Shown: positions 33,397 through 43,763 of the stretch, piece after piece | Layout: each line of letters opens with the position of its first letter | Numbering within the stretch: position 1 is the first letter of the stretch | DNA from: CALGKJ01 sp049322695 | Lineage (GTDB): Bacteria > Bacillota > Clostridia > Lutisporales > Lutisporaceae | NCBI GenBank assembly: GCA_049322695.1 | Contig: JBMORW010000057.1 | Span: 62,001 to 126,000, forward strand | Reading direction: 5' to 3' | Length of the DNA stretch: 64,000 bases | Translations under genes and position numbers: made by a program | Notes under the pieces: generated by a model | The model's database searches: none | What the model saw: the letters and a program-made list of their open reading frames with translations, nothing else | Told to the model about the DNA's origin: nothing

Positions 33397-34111
33397 TGAC
33401 TATCATCTCCTCCACCGCTCCGCTTTCGAGATTGATGTACTTAATATACATCCCTACTCTTTTTTGCTTATCGAGTATGTTCCAATAATAATCTGCGGCA
33501 GCATCTATATCGTCAAACAGCTTTACATAGTACGGCTCCCCTAAGAAGGGCTTGCATTCTTCATTCAGATCATAGGTGTTTATACAATATCCGATACCGG
33601 GTATGGAATCATTGTATGTATAGATATGCTTCAAAAGGTAGCTGGGATTTTGGTCTATTGTCTTTACAATACCCAGCTTATATTCTATGCTTCCCGAGTC
33701 TATCCTGATCAGACCCGATATTCTTGGTGTGAATATGGGCTCATCATTTTCAAAGGACATTACAGCTATTGCATCTTCAAATTTTTTGCCTGCCTTTAGA
33801 TAGTCATAGATAGTATCTGTCTGTGTACCATTTGACACTATATGATAGCTGCCTACTGTCCGTGCAATATTGTATATAAGCAGATTCTTATGCAGCATTG
33901 TCTCGTCTTTATCTAAGGGCTCAGTCCTTATATCCTCACCAGCCTTCAGTATATGCCTGTTTTTGCTGTTCTCGCTTCTTCCCATAGTCCAGTACAGTTG
34001 AATGATATTTTTCTTGTTTGGACTAATACCCACTATAATTGTTCTACCGGGGTATATTGAATTTTTTATCTTTTCACAATTATCGTCCGCAATTTTATAT
34101 AGCTTTTCCAT
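33380..34111 (-). CDS. IMP cyclohydrolase, PurO-like
   Basis: The protein resembles the archaeal-type IMP cyclohydrolase (PurO, Pfam IMP_cyclohyd), which closes the ring in the last step of IMP synthesis. The signature YPGRTIIVGISPNKKN and YWTMGRSENSKNR near the N-terminus is characteristic. Length is 243 residues. The ATG at 34111 is chosen because AAGGGAAG lies upstream; the frame is open 54 nt further without a site. No other purine gene is nearby. Confidence 0.82.
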   Translation of the reverse strand: MEKLYKIADDNCEKIKNSIYPGRTIIVGISPNKKNIIQLYWTMGRSENSKNRHILKAGEDIRTEPLDKDETMLHKNLLIYNIARTVGSYHIVSNGTQTDTIYDYLKAGKKFEDAIAVMSFENDEPIFTPRISGLIRIDSGSIEYKLGIVKTIDQNPSYLLKHIYTYNDSIPGIGYCINTYDLNEECKPFLGEPYYVKLFDDIDAAADYYWNILDKQKRVGMYIKYINLESGAVEEMIVNERHR

Positions 34112-34174
34112 TTTACTTCCCTTCTCCTCCATCAGCCTATCCACAAACACCATGTCGGCGGACATGAAATTGTA

Positions 34175-34318
34175 TTATCTCAGTTCATCTATGTTGACCC
34201 GCCTGGTATCACTGTGTACATTCAGCCTTATATTGCCGCCTGCTACTTTTGCCCTAAATACGGTAAAGAGTATTTCCTTGTTATCAAAGTAATAAACATT
34301 GGTTTTGATACCAAAATC
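34175..34318 (-). pseudogene. Start-less coding remnant
   Basis: A 47-codon open stretch reads GIKTNVYYFDNKEILF, then GGNIRLNVHSDTRRVNIDEL and a stop. The composition is protein-like, but a TAA lies directly upstream in frame and there is no start or ribosome binding site. It is likely the end of a lost gene. The rest of 34112-34529 has only promoter-like AT-rich DNA. Confidence 0.35.
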
Positions 34319-34529
34319 TTATCATAACCATTGAAAAAGCTCCACAAGACTTTTATAATTCGGAATATAGCACAGTACCAGGCATATATTACACGATCTA
34401 TTTAGCTTTACAGTAAAAATTCATACCATATGTTACTTTTATTGTAAATCTCTGCTATAATGTATTCACGGTGCAGAATCTGTGAATAATAATACAGTTC
34501 TGTCAATATACTTGATTGGAGGCTAATAA

Positions 34530-35123
34530 ATGTATAATGATCATGATCAAATGCTGATGGAGCTCAGGAGCGAACAAAGTCTTATGAAGGGTATACTTGG
34601 AGGTATTATTGCCGGAGCAATAGGTGCTGCTCTATGGGCACTTATAAGTGTGCTTACAGGCTACCAAATAGGCTATATGGCTGTGGGTATCGGCCTTCTT
34701 GTAGGCTTTGCATTTAGATTCCTGGGCAAAGGTATAGACAAAAGCTTTGCCATTGCGGCAGCTGTAATAGCATTTCTTGCATGCATGACAGGAAATGTAC
34801 TTGCTGTAGTGGGATATGTATCAAAGGCTGAGGGTCTTCCTTTTTTCGAACTGCTATCATATCTTGATTTTATAATTATTAGGGATATTCTCATTGATAC
34901 ATTTTCACCTATTGATATACTTTTCTATGGTCTTGCCATCGTAGAAAGCTATAAGCTGGCTACTGTAAAGCTTGAAATTCCTCAAGAACTTCCCAAAAGA
35001 GCTGACAATCAAGAGGAAAGCATTGCAGATGTCGAGGAGGAAGCCTATGAAGAAGCTGATGGACAGGAAATTGCTGAAGAGCCCTATCTGACAGGAGAAG
35101 AGGAAGAAAAAAATAAAGAGTAG
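34530..35123 (+). CDS. Membrane protein with acidic C-terminal tail, unknown
   Basis: The 197-residue protein has four hydrophobic segments: a Gly/Ala-rich hairpin at about 20-68 (GGIIAGAIGAALWALI) and helices near 72-96 and 125-140. About 50 residues with many Glu follow. GGAGG lies 7 nt before the ATG and a terminator follows. I do not know the function; the family looks like the DUF-type proteins often seen as single genes in Firmicutes. Confidence 0.75.
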   Translation: MYNDHDQMLMELRSEQSLMKGILGGIIAGAIGAALWALISVLTGYQIGYMAVGIGLLVGFAFRFLGKGIDKSFAIAAAVIAFLACMTGNVLAVVGYVSKAEGLPFFELLSYLDFIIIRDILIDTFSPIDILFYGLAIVESYKLATVKLEIPQELPKRADNQEESIADVEEEAYEEADGQEIAEEPYLTGEEEEKNKE

Positions 35124-35128
35124 ATAAT

Positions 35129-35156
35129 GCGCCGGTATTCTCCGGCGCTATTTTAA
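35129..35156 (+). terminator. Terminator after the acidic-tail membrane protein
   Basis: GCGCCGG and CCGGCGC form a GC-rich stem around a 6-nt loop, followed by TATTTTAAT. Confidence 0.82.
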
Positions 35157-35268
35157 TGCTCTTTTATAATATTTAGCATAAAACAGTAGAAAAGCAATAT
35201 GTAAAACTATGAATATTGTGGTAATATATGTATATACATTATTTTACAACGCATTAGGAGGTGCTTAT

Positions 35269-36729
35269 GTGAAAAAGATTAGAGCCTTACTCTGGTTACT
35301 GTTTTTTATTATCATAGTTTTTGCTGCAGCAGCAGTATATCATAGTGTTGTTTTACGGTCACTTTCTGCAGCTAAGCTGTTTGAGGAACTAAAACAGAGC
35401 AGTAAGATAACTATCTGCAGCAGCAATGGATTTACATTAGTTCATGAGGCTTGTGCCGACGGCACCAATAAGCTTCATGCATACAAAGCTTTGGAAAGAT
35501 TATATACACTTGATGATTTTAATTATGATGGTGCAGTCATTTCTCCTGACGGACAAAGATTTTTTGCTGCAGCAAAAGATACAGAAAAAGAAAAGAGTCT
35601 GTTATATGTATTTAATACTCTGACTGCTGACTCAGAACTGTATTTTGAGTTTGAATATCCAATCCGTGCATGGGAATGGACAAATGACGGGCTTTACTTT
35701 GAAAAGCTTGAAAATGACGGGTATTTGTATCTTATCGACTCTGAGCAAAATATTAAACCGGTATGGAAGCATGATAAAAACGTAACTATATATGATGTAT
35801 GGAATGAGTTTGTAGTTTTTAACACCGATAAATCATTTGACGTATATAATATTTATTCAGGTGGGATAACTCACTTGGACAAAGCTCTTCTGGATAATTC
35901 CAAGGTTGTAAACATAGCTTTTCTTAACTCTTGCGGAGATTTCCTCGGAACTATCAATGATAAAGGCAATTATAAAGTATTCTCATATGTTGACGAAAAA
36001 TTAAGCATCCTGGATAATGGAGTATTTGAAGGGCTGCTGCATGAAGGCTTTATGTATTCAAACGAAACATTCATATACGATGTGCTGAGCAGTAAACTGA
36101 CCGAGCAAAGCTTCTATAATAATATCCAGAAATCCGAGCTAAGCATTGAGGAGCTTTTCCCTGTAAGTATAGGAGAAGAATACTCATATTCAGGTACTTC
36201 AGAGTATTATGAAGTCCTAAAACTAAAAAATATAGTTAAAGAAAAAGAGACCATAATAGAGCTTGAGGGTATTTGGGGAAACGGAGCCGGTGAAGAAGAG
36301 ACAGCCGGCAAGTCATCACTTGCTGCATATAAGAAATATGTAATAAATAGCAATGAGGCTGTAGATGATTATCTAATAACTCATACAGATAATTCAGGAA
36401 AGCTTATCACCAGCAAACACAAAAAGCTGGTATTGCTTAAGCTCCCTCTGCAGACAGGCAATGCATGGAAGTACAAGGCAGCCTTTGACAGCAATGAGTA
36501 TGATGCTGAAGCCAGCATTATTGATATAAACAATGAGACTGATACTATAACTGTACGAACCAGGCTGTATGGTATTCCAGGATATGAAAAAAATCCATAT
36601 ATACAATATGATACTCTTCAAAAGTATAATGGAAGTATAAGAACTTCATACAGCACAACTACCATAAATGATCTGAACATGTTTTTCTTCCATAAATGGA
36701 TTTATCAGCACTCACCAAGCAGCTTATAA
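35269..36729 (+). CDS. Membrane-anchored protein with propeller-like repeats, unknown
   Basis: The 486-residue protein has one N-terminal membrane anchor (residues 5-27) and a large outside part rich in Tyr, Asp and Asn. Regular short strands such as WEWTNDGLYFEKLENDGYLYLI suggest a beta-propeller-like fold in the middle, and the end has another beta domain. No catalytic motif is seen. I choose the GTG at 35269 because AGGAGG lies 6-7 nt upstream; an ATG 60 nt earlier has none. Confidence 0.72.
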   Translation: MKKIRALLWLLFFIIIVFAAAAVYHSVVLRSLSAAKLFEELKQSSKITICSSNGFTLVHEACADGTNKLHAYKALERLYTLDDFNYDGAVISPDGQRFFAAAKDTEKEKSLLYVFNTLTADSELYFEFEYPIRAWEWTNDGLYFEKLENDGYLYLIDSEQNIKPVWKHDKNVTIYDVWNEFVVFNTDKSFDVYNIYSGGITHLDKALLDNSKVVNIAFLNSCGDFLGTINDKGNYKVFSYVDEKLSILDNGVFEGLLHEGFMYSNETFIYDVLSSKLTEQSFYNNIQKSELSIEELFPVSIGEEYSYSGTSEYYEVLKLKNIVKEKETIIELEGIWGNGAGEEETAGKSSLAAYKKYVINSNEAVDDYLITHTDNSGKLITSKHKKLVLLKLPLQTGNAWKYKAAFDSNEYDAEASIIDINNETDTITVRTRLYGIPGYEKNPYIQYDTLQKYNGSIRTSYSTTTINDLNMFFFHKWIYQHSPSSL

Positions 36730-36737
36730 AGTGAGAC

Positions 36738-36768
36738 AAATAAGCGCCGGTTTTTCCGGCGCTTATTT
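36738..36768. terminator. Bidirectional terminator
   Basis: AAATAAGCGCCGG (36738-36750) pairs exactly with 36756-36768 around five T residues and serves both converging genes; it overlaps the stop of the minus-strand gene. Confidence 0.88.
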
Positions 36769-38499
36769 CATAATATCTATAAACAATACTGCCAGTCTAG
36801 GATCAAACTGCATACCCGCATTGCGTTCTATTTCCTTCAATGCATCCTCATGGCTCATTGCAGCCCTGTAAGGACGTGTATTTGTCATTGCATCATATGC
36901 ATCAACTATGGCCATTATTCTGGCACCTATGGGAATAGCCTCACCGGCCAGGCCTCTTGGATATCCTCTGCCATCCCAGCGCTCATGGTGTGTAAGTATA
37001 TCATCTGCCAAATGTGCATACTCGGGATAAGCAGACGCTATTCTAAAGCCTATTTCACTGTGCTTTCTTACTGCTTCCCACTCCTCTTCATTTAGAGGAC
37101 CTGGCTTCGATAATATCTCTGCCGGCACTGCCACCTTGCCTATATCATGTATGAACGCAAGTAGCTTCATATCCTCCAGCTTGCTGCTATCAAGCCCCCA
37201 TGCCTTTGCAAGCATTGTACCTAGCTTTATCATCAATTCCGTATCATGATCCCATTCACCATGCTTCAGCAGCAGTGCATCAATAATTCTCTTTCTGCTC
37301 TTTCTGCCTTCCTTGAGCTTATTGGCATACATAATTGCTTCAGCCTGCTTTATCACCTCAGAAATATCCTGTTTGGGAGTAAGCTTGGAGGCATGCCCAA
37401 GAGCAATGCTCAGCGGTATAGGCTTTAGATCCGCATTGATACTTTCATTAGTTATTCTTTCACAAATCATTGCGGCAGTTCGCTCATCAGTATCTGTCAG
37501 TATTATTGCGAACTCATCTCCTCCCCAGCGTGACACAATATCCTCGCTGCGGCTGGCTCTTTTCAGTGTGTTTGCGGCAGTCTGTAAAAGCGCATCTCCG
37601 GTATGATGCCCAAATGCGTCATTGGCCAGCTTCAAGCCGTTTACATCGGCTACAATGATGCTGATAGGAAGCTGACGATCTGTATCCAGCCTAATAAGCT
37701 CCCTTTCAAAAAAGGCACGGTTATAGAGCCCTGTAAGCTTATCATGAAAGCTCAGATACCTTATGAGCTGCTCTGACTGCTTTTTCTCACTTATATCCCT
37801 TACATTTGCAAGTATGACATCCTCATGATGAAGTGAGATTCTGGTAAGGAACACCTCAACATCAAAGACACTTCCGTCTCTAGGGCGCTTCGCCTTCCAC
37901 TCAAACAGCTTGTCCTCACCTGCCAGAACACTTTCCCAGATACCAGCCAGGCTCTCTATGGGATTATTGATATCAGACAGATGCCCCACTATGGTCATAC
38001 TTGTCACTTCATCTCTCGAAATATTGTACATTTCAATCATCTTTTTATTTACATCCAGTATATTACCTTGCAGATCATGCACTATTATGGCATCATAAAC
38101 ACTGTCAAATATTATCCTCAGATTTTTTTCGGATTCTACCATCAGATTATCTATTACACAGCTTGAGCCTCCACTTGCTATCACTGTGAAATAATGTTTA
38201 TTACTATCATCCCCGAAATTATGTACTGTAGTTTGCACATCTACGAAGAATTCATCTCCTGATTTGGAGGCTAATATAGTCTTATGGTCAACTTCCGAAA
38301 GCCTAATAATTTCATCCGTGTGCCTTCCTATACATGCTTCCCTGCTCAAGCCTGTAAAGCTTGCGGCTGAAGTATTTATATCCGCAATATGTCTGCTGCT
38401 GTCAGCAATAACTGCCCCAATCAGCATTTTATCCAAAGCTTCTGATATCCTTTTAAGATTGTTTATAACCTCATTTGCTGATATAGGCATAGCTTTCAT
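36763..38499 (-). CDS. PAS-PAS-GGDEF-HD-GYP signalling protein
   Basis: This cytoplasmic protein of 578 residues joins two PAS sensor domains (about 12-110 and 125-245), a GGDEF cyclase domain with RWGGDEF (about 250-410) and a C-terminal HD-GYP phosphodiesterase domain with FIHDIGKVAVP and HHERWDGRGYP. Both catalytic motifs look intact, so it could make and break c-di-GMP, or one domain may regulate the other. No membrane segment is present. Confidence 0.93.
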   Translation of the reverse strand: MKAMPISANEVINNLKRISEALDKMLIGAVIADSSRHIADINTSAASFTGLSREACIGRHTDEIIRLSEVDHKTILASKSGDEFFVDVQTTVHNFGDDSNKHYFTVIASGGSSCVIDNLMVESEKNLRIIFDSVYDAIIVHDLQGNILDVNKKMIEMYNISRDEVTSMTIVGHLSDINNPIESLAGIWESVLAGEDKLFEWKAKRPRDGSVFDVEVFLTRISLHHEDVILANVRDISEKKQSEQLIRYLSFHDKLTGLYNRAFFERELIRLDTDRQLPISIIVADVNGLKLANDAFGHHTGDALLQTAANTLKRASRSEDIVSRWGGDEFAIILTDTDERTAAMICERITNESINADLKPIPLSIALGHASKLTPKQDISEVIKQAEAIMYANKLKEGRKSRKRIIDALLLKHGEWDHDTELMIKLGTMLAKAWGLDSSKLEDMKLLAFIHDIGKVAVPAEILSKPGPLNEEEWEAVRKHSEIGFRIASAYPEYAHLADDILTHHERWDGRGYPRGLAGEAIPIGARIMAIVDAYDAMTNTRPYRAAMSHEDALKEIERNAGMQFDPRLAVLFIDIMK

Positions 38500-38665
38500 C
38501 TCCTAAAAATTTAATGGAAAATTATTATCTATATTATATCATTATTAATTTACAAATTGCCACTATATTTGAAGAACAGCGACATATCACTATTACACCC
38601 TCATCAGCCTAACCCTGGCATAAGCTATCTCATTTGAAAGGCAGTTTTTATTATTCTATCCTTCC

Positions 38666-40072
38666 CTAAAACCTGAAGTACAGGAAGGGGTTATAGGATT
38701 GCCCTACCAGATGCATTATTGAAAAAACATATATCAATGCATTGAATGCAATATTGAAATATCCGAAATGCAGCTCATCCTCAAGCTTCCACCTGAAGAA
38801 TCTTGAGTATACTGTTTTTACAACAGGGGTAGACAGCAGCATTGCAAATACTAGGAAATATATGTTGTTAAGCACTATTACGGTAGAAAAAGCATCCGTC
38901 AGCTCTACACTGCCAAAGGAAAACATATGAGTAAAATAGCTTAGTGCATAGTAGGTATCGGTAAAGTAGAAAAATACCCAGCCCACAAGCACTGCAGCTA
39001 TAAGATATATATGACTAATTATTTTCGGCAGTCTTTCAAGGAGCTTCAACAGGAACAGCTTCTCAATAAGCAGCAGTACCCCAAAATACATACCCCATAT
39101 GACAAAGTTCCAGCTGGCGCCGTGCCACAGACCTGTCAAAAACCATACTATAAATATATTTCTCAGCTGATATTTTTTGTTGCCACCCAAAGGTATATAT
39201 ACATAATCCCTGAAAAAGGTACCCAAGGATATATGCCATCTGCGCCAAAACTCAGTAACGCTTTTGGATATATAGGGATAGTTGAAATTCTCCTTATAAT
39301 GGAAGCCGAACATCATACCCAAGCCTATAGCCATATCAGAGTATGCAGAGAAGTCAAAGTATATTTGCAGTGCAAAGAATAGTATACCCGCCCAGGAGCC
39401 GAAAATTGACAGACTGCCCAGCTCTATGCCCAGTATGCTTTCTGCCACTTCACCGGCTATATTGGCTATTATGACCTTTTTAAAAAGTCCTGTTACAAAG
39501 CGGTTTATACCCTGTGAAAAATCCCTTGGGTTTTCTCTTCTATTATCTATTTCTTCAGCTATATCCGCATACCTGACTATAGGTCCTGCTACCAGCTGAT
39601 GATAAAGAGTAACAAACATAAGGAATTTTGCAAAGCTTTTTTGAGCTTTTACCTCTCCTCTGTATACATCTATGGTATAGGACATGGTCTGGAAGGTATA
39701 AAAGGATATCCCAACGGGCAGACTGAAGGTCCTATATGCAAGCTCCAAGCCGCTGATGGCGTTAAAGGTTTCTACCAAAAAGCCATAATATTTGAAAGAC
39801 ATAAGCAGCAATAGGTTAATACATACCGAAAGCACCAAGCCCAGCTTCTTTATGTACTTGCTGTCTGTCCTCTCGATCATAAGACCCATTGTATAGTCCA
39901 ATACCGAGCTGAAAATCAGCAAAGTAACCCATACTGGCTCACCCCAGGAATAAAACAGCAGTGAGAATACTATGAGCACAATATTCCTGTACTTATAGTT
40001 TTTGAACATAAAATAAAATGCCAAGTTAAGCGGCAGAAAAAAGGCTAAAAATGTTATACTCGAAAATACCAT
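38666..40072 (-). CDS. MBOAT-family O-acyltransferase (AlgI-like)
   Basis: This is a multi-pass membrane acyltransferase of 468 residues, related to AlgI and DltB. The family's active-site His lies in FLTGLWHGASWNFVIWG, and the earlier conserved region YFDFSAYSDMAIGLG is present. It should pass acetyl groups across the membrane to the partner protein encoded just upstream, which starts the same operon 4 nt away, for acetylation of an outer polysaccharide. The glycan is unknown. Confidence 0.92.
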   Translation of the reverse strand: MVFSSITFLAFFLPLNLAFYFMFKNYKYRNIVLIVFSLLFYSWGEPVWVTLLIFSSVLDYTMGLMIERTDSKYIKKLGLVLSVCINLLLLMSFKYYGFLVETFNAISGLELAYRTFSLPVGISFYTFQTMSYTIDVYRGEVKAQKSFAKFLMFVTLYHQLVAGPIVRYADIAEEIDNRRENPRDFSQGINRFVTGLFKKVIIANIAGEVAESILGIELGSLSIFGSWAGILFFALQIYFDFSAYSDMAIGLGMMFGFHYKENFNYPYISKSVTEFWRRWHISLGTFFRDYVYIPLGGNKKYQLRNIFIVWFLTGLWHGASWNFVIWGMYFGVLLLIEKLFLLKLLERLPKIISHIYLIAAVLVGWVFFYFTDTYYALSYFTHMFSFGSVELTDAFSTVIVLNNIYFLVFAMLLSTPVVKTVYSRFFRWKLEDELHFGYFNIAFNALIYVFSIMHLVGQSYNPFLYFRF

Positions 40073-40076
40073 TCCA

Positions 40077-41312
40077 TTACCTCATTATATCGTTAAGTTT
40101 ATTCATATAGGTAGTTTTGGACAATATCTGAGCCGAATTTATAATAAGTACTCTGTCAATTTTCTCGTTTTCGATTAACTCCAACAGGGACTCATTGTAT
40201 TTTCTGGGATCAATCATCACTATATTATAATACTGGTTTACAAGAAAAGGAATAAGTGCATTACCATAGGAATCCTTGATTATCAGCAGATTTTCCTTAT
40301 CTGCATTTTCAGTCATAATTTTAGAATATCCAAAATCGCCAAAAAGAAATGCATTATATTTGTATTCTGCTTCTGCAAATTCAGTTTTGATTATGGTATC
40401 AAACACTTCTGTGACTTCCTTATCCTCTATTGCATATCTGATCTCATAGCTCAGCTTTGTTTCAGGCTTATATACTGTGAAGCTGTCAGGCTTCTTTTTC
40501 AGTTCTTCGTATTGCGTCATATTATATATGGAGCCGACGAAATCTTTTATTTCAATCTGCTCATACTCTTTAAGGCTTGTGGTCTTGATATCCAGTATCT
40601 TGCACGCTTCCAAATAGGCATAATACGCACCCAAGCCGGTCCAATGGTGGTCTGTTCTGAAGTATATGTTTTCTGCCCTGTGGTTTTTCAACTGCTTAAA
40701 CACATCTATGAGCTTTACTTCCGGATTAATATTGTTCTTAAGCATTTTCATTGCTGAGTATTGATCATCTGTATATTTTTGATATCTTTTATCTACAAAA
40801 TACGCCTGGCTTGGGGCAATTAGTACATCCAGCTCCAGCTCTCCTATCAGCTCTGCCAGCTTGTTCAGGCTCTGAGCATAATACTGTATTGAATCCTCAT
40901 TGAGCTTATATGCTGTGAAGCCCCTGTCCTTCATCAACACTATTTTGGCTGTATCTGTCTCCCCAAACTCTATCTCCTGTACCTGTATATCTGCCGGATC
41001 GCCTCCTTCATTGAAGCCTCCCGACTGATGTATTATGACTCCCTCGTCCGGCTTATAGCCTCTGAGATTTCTAAGGCTGTATGTAAAGCTGACTATTCTG
41101 TCTCTGAACATAAACCTGTCGGCCAGATACTCATCTATTCCCTCTGCAAGTCTTCCGGAAAAGTATGTGGATCTGTTAAACTCGGGGAACTCTGCAAGTC
41201 GTCTGTTCTCGGCTTCTGAATATAGGTCATTGTTGAAATATATTATATTAAATACAGAAACAGCAAAAACTACAATGCAAAACACTATTATGTTCAGCTT
41301 ATGAACTCTCAA
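40077..41312 (-). CDS. DHHW-family (AlgX/AlgJ-like) O-acetyltransferase partner
   Basis: The protein has one N-terminal membrane anchor and an extracytoplasmic SGNH-like domain with the DHHW signature (FRTDHHWTGLGAYYAY) and a C-terminal KDSYGNALIPF motif that holds the catalytic Ser. Together with the MBOAT protein it likely O-acetylates a cell-surface polymer. The start is taken as TTG at 41312, 5 nt after GAGGTG. Confidence 0.88.
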   Translation of the reverse strand: MRVHKLNIIVFCIVVFAVSVFNIIYFNNDLYSEAENRRLAEFPEFNRSTYFSGRLAEGIDEYLADRFMFRDRIVSFTYSLRNLRGYKPDEGVIIHQSGGFNEGGDPADIQVQEIEFGETDTAKIVLMKDRGFTAYKLNEDSIQYYAQSLNKLAELIGELELDVLIAPSQAYFVDKRYQKYTDDQYSAMKMLKNNINPEVKLIDVFKQLKNHRAENIYFRTDHHWTGLGAYYAYLEACKILDIKTTSLKEYEQIEIKDFVGSIYNMTQYEELKKKPDSFTVYKPETKLSYEIRYAIEDKEVTEVFDTIIKTEFAEAEYKYNAFLFGDFGYSKIMTENADKENLLIIKDSYGNALIPFLVNQYYNIVMIDPRKYNESLLELIENEKIDRVLIINSAQILSKTTYMNKLNDIMR

Positions 41313-41433
41313 ACTAACACCTCTTTTGTATATAGCCAAATTCTACCTTACTATTATACACCAATGAAGCCCAATGAAACATATGTTTATTTTTCCCTGC
41401 ATATGAGAATATATAATAACCGTAATATAAGAA

Positions 41434-41466
41434 TAGCTGTACTATCCTTCTATCATAGTACAGCTA
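41434..41466. terminator. Hairpin terminator downstream of recQ
   Basis: TAGCTGTACTAT (41434-41445) pairs exactly with 41455-41466. It lies between the recQ stop and the start of the DHHW gene on the same strand. The U-tract is weak. Confidence 0.6.
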
Positions 41467-41513
41467 AATGTTTGACAAGCTTATTATATGCTTTTTAAAA
41501 TGGTGTCAGCTGA

Positions 41514-43685
41514 TTAACTTTGAAAACATGATTTTTTACGTTTATACTTATATATCGCAAATTTTATCATGGTATAGGTTATTTCCTCCGGCAAAGCTTC
41601 TTTGACTGGCTTCAGCCTGTCAGTTCCATGGTCTTCTATTGCATGGAATATTTTCTCCTCATATTCCTCAGGTATGAAGCATTCATATTCCAGCTGCATC
41701 CCATTTTCCAGACAGTCGATGAGATGTCCCTCGATAGTAACCTGTGAGAATCCTCTCTCCTCAGCAATCTCCTTTACAGACATTCCAGCTGTATAAAGCT
41801 CATAGGTCACAAGTTTCGTATCTTTTTTTGGTTCTTTATCAGCCTTCTTTTTAGTCTGCTTTGTGACAACTGTTTCAGAAACAGCAATGTTGTTTTCGTT
41901 AACATAATCCTTAATAAGTGCTATAAACAGTCTACCATACTTCTCCAGCTTATGCTTGCCCACGCCTGATACAGCCAGCATAGCTTCATTATCTGTCGGC
42001 AGCTTGCGGCACATATCCTTAAGTGTTGCATCTGAGAATACCACAAAAGGAGGAACCTTATGCTCCTCAGCAATTTCCTTGCGCAATAAGCGAAGCTTAT
42101 CAAACAAGCTCTTGTCCACTTTAAGCTCCTCTTTCTGCTTTTTAGGCTGTTCCTTCATAATTATACGTTTTATTGTAAGCTCTGCTTCACCCTTCAAAAG
42201 CTCGTAGGACTTAGGATTTAATGCAAGTACGGGGTATTTATCTCCCCTTATGTCAATATAGCCCTCTGCTGTCATATAGGCTATGATTTCCTTTATAGTC
42301 TCCTCGGGATACTCCCTCATTATTCCATAAGTGGTCAGCTTATCAAAGCCCATATCTCTTATCTTCTTCACATTGGATCCCCTCAGTACATCTGTGACTG
42401 TACTGCCTCCGAAGCGTTCATTCATTCTTTTTATACATGATAAAATCTTTTGTGCTTCCATTGTGATGTCGGTGCTTTCAATATCGCTAAGGCAGTTAAG
42501 GCAGTTGTCGCATTGCTGTAATATGTCCTTTTCCCCGAAATATTTCAATATATAAGCTCTCAGGCAGCCATCGGTATTACAGTAATCAGCCATTTCCTGA
42601 AGCTTTTTATACTCTTTGGACTTATCTGTATTTTCACTGCTGTTCTCTATAAGCAGCTTATTGGTCACTATATCAGCGGCACTAAATAGAAGTATGCAGT
42701 CGGCCTTTTCGCCGTCACGACCTGCTCTACCTGCTTCCTGATAGTAGTTTTCCATGGTCTTAGGCATGTTGTAATGTATTACATAACGGATATCAGACTT
42801 ATCTATGCCCATTCCAAAGGCATTGGTAGCAATCATCACCTGAACTTTGTCATTTATAAAATCCTCCTGGTTTTTGGTTCTTTCATCATCAGTCAAGCCT
42901 GCATGATAACGTGTTGCCTTTATACCCTTTTTATTCAGTTTTTCACAAACGCTTTCCACCGTCTTCCGTGTAGCGCAATATACAATGCCTGCACTGTCAT
43001 TATTACTCTTTATATAATCCAACAAGAACTCAAATTTATCAGAGGGCTTTCTCACCTCAAAGTACAGGTTTTCACGGTCAAAGCCCGTTACAAGTATGTA
43101 TGGGCTGCTGAGTTTAAGCATATCCGTTATATCTGCCTTAACCTCAGGAGTTGCAGTAGCTGTAAAGGCTGCAACCACAGGACGCTTCGGCAACCTGCTT
43201 ATCATCTCTGCTATCCTGGTATAGCTGGGCCTGAAATCATGGCCCCACTGTGATACGCAATGTGCTTCATCTACTGCAACAAGTGAAATACTAAGAGTGG
43301 ATAAAAGCTCATAGAAGCCTTCCGTATCCAATCTTTCCGGTGCTATATATATCAGCTTGAATGCTCCCTGCCGCGCATTTGTCATAATATTTCTATACTC
43401 CTGCTGGCTTAGTGAGCTGTTTATAAAGGCTGCTTTGACACCTGTTTCATTAAGTGTGTCTACTTGGTCCTTCATAAGTGATATAAGTGGTGATATGACT
43501 AATGCAGTACCTTCCATAGCAAGTGCAGGCACCTGAAAGCATAAGGATTTGCCAAAACCGGTAGGCATAATTCCCAATACATCCTGCCCATCTAAAATGT
43601 TATTTATAATAGCTTGCTGTCCGGACTTAAATGAGGAATAACCAAAGTATTCCTGAAGTATATCCATTATTTTATCCTTCAAAGT
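41514..43685 (-). CDS. recQ: ATP-dependent DNA helicase RecQ
   Basis: It unwinds DNA with 3'-5' polarity in recombination and repair. The superfamily 2 motifs MPTGFGKSLCFQ (Walker A) and AVDEAHCVSQWGHDFRPSY are present, then the RecQ zinc-binding Cys set around YCNTDGCLRAYILKYFGE and CDNCLNCL, an RQC winged helix, an HRDC domain (about 525-600) and a C-terminal HTH_40 domain (LYTAGMSVKEIAEERGFS). About 723 residues is normal for the long Firmicutes type. The start is TTG at 43685, 6 nt after AGGAGG; an ATG lies six codons later. Confidence 0.94.
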   Translation of the reverse strand, partial: TLKDKIMDILQEYFGYSSFKSGQQAIINNILDGQDVLGIMPTGFGKSLCFQVPALAMEGTALVISPLISLMKDQVDTLNETGVKAAFINSSLSQQEYRNIMTNARQGAFKLIYIAPERLDTEGFYELLSTLSISLVAVDEAHCVSQWGHDFRPSYTRIAEMISRLPKRPVVAAFTATATPEVKADITDMLKLSSPYILVTGFDRENLYFEVRKPSDKFEFLLDYIKSNNDSAGIVYCATRKTVESVCEKLNKKGIKATRYHAGLTDDERTKNQEDFINDKVQVMIATNAFGMGIDKSDIRYVIHYNMPKTMENYYQEAGRAGRDGEKADCILLFSAADIVTNKLLIENSSENTDKSKEYKKLQEMADYCNTDGCLRAYILKYFGEKDILQQCDNCLNCLSDIESTDITMEAQKILSCIKRMNERFGGSTVTDVLRGSNVKKIRDMGFDKLTTYGIMREYPEETIKEIIAYMTAEGYIDIRGDKYPVLALNPKSYELLKGEAELTIKRIIMKEQPKKQKEELKVDKSLFDKLRLLRKEIAEEHKVPPFVVFSDATLKDMCRKLPTDNEAMLAVSGVGKHKLEKYGRLFIALIKDYVNENNIAVSETVVTKQTKKKADKEPKKDTKLVTYELYTAGMSVKEIAEERGFSQVTIEGHLIDCLENGMQLEYECFIPEEYEEKIFHAIEDHGTDRLKPVKEALPEEITYTMIKFAIYKYKRKKSCFQS

Positions 43686-43763
43686 TAACCTCCTCAAAGT
43701 TTAATAGCAATTTCCGAGTAGACTCTCCTTCTAGTGTTCTTCAGTCATATGGACTTTCCTTTA

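Noticed and set aside
34166..34529. Regulatory RNA in the gap after the PurO-like gene
   Set aside because: The conserved-looking part reads as protein code without a start, and I found no strong stem set or terminator.
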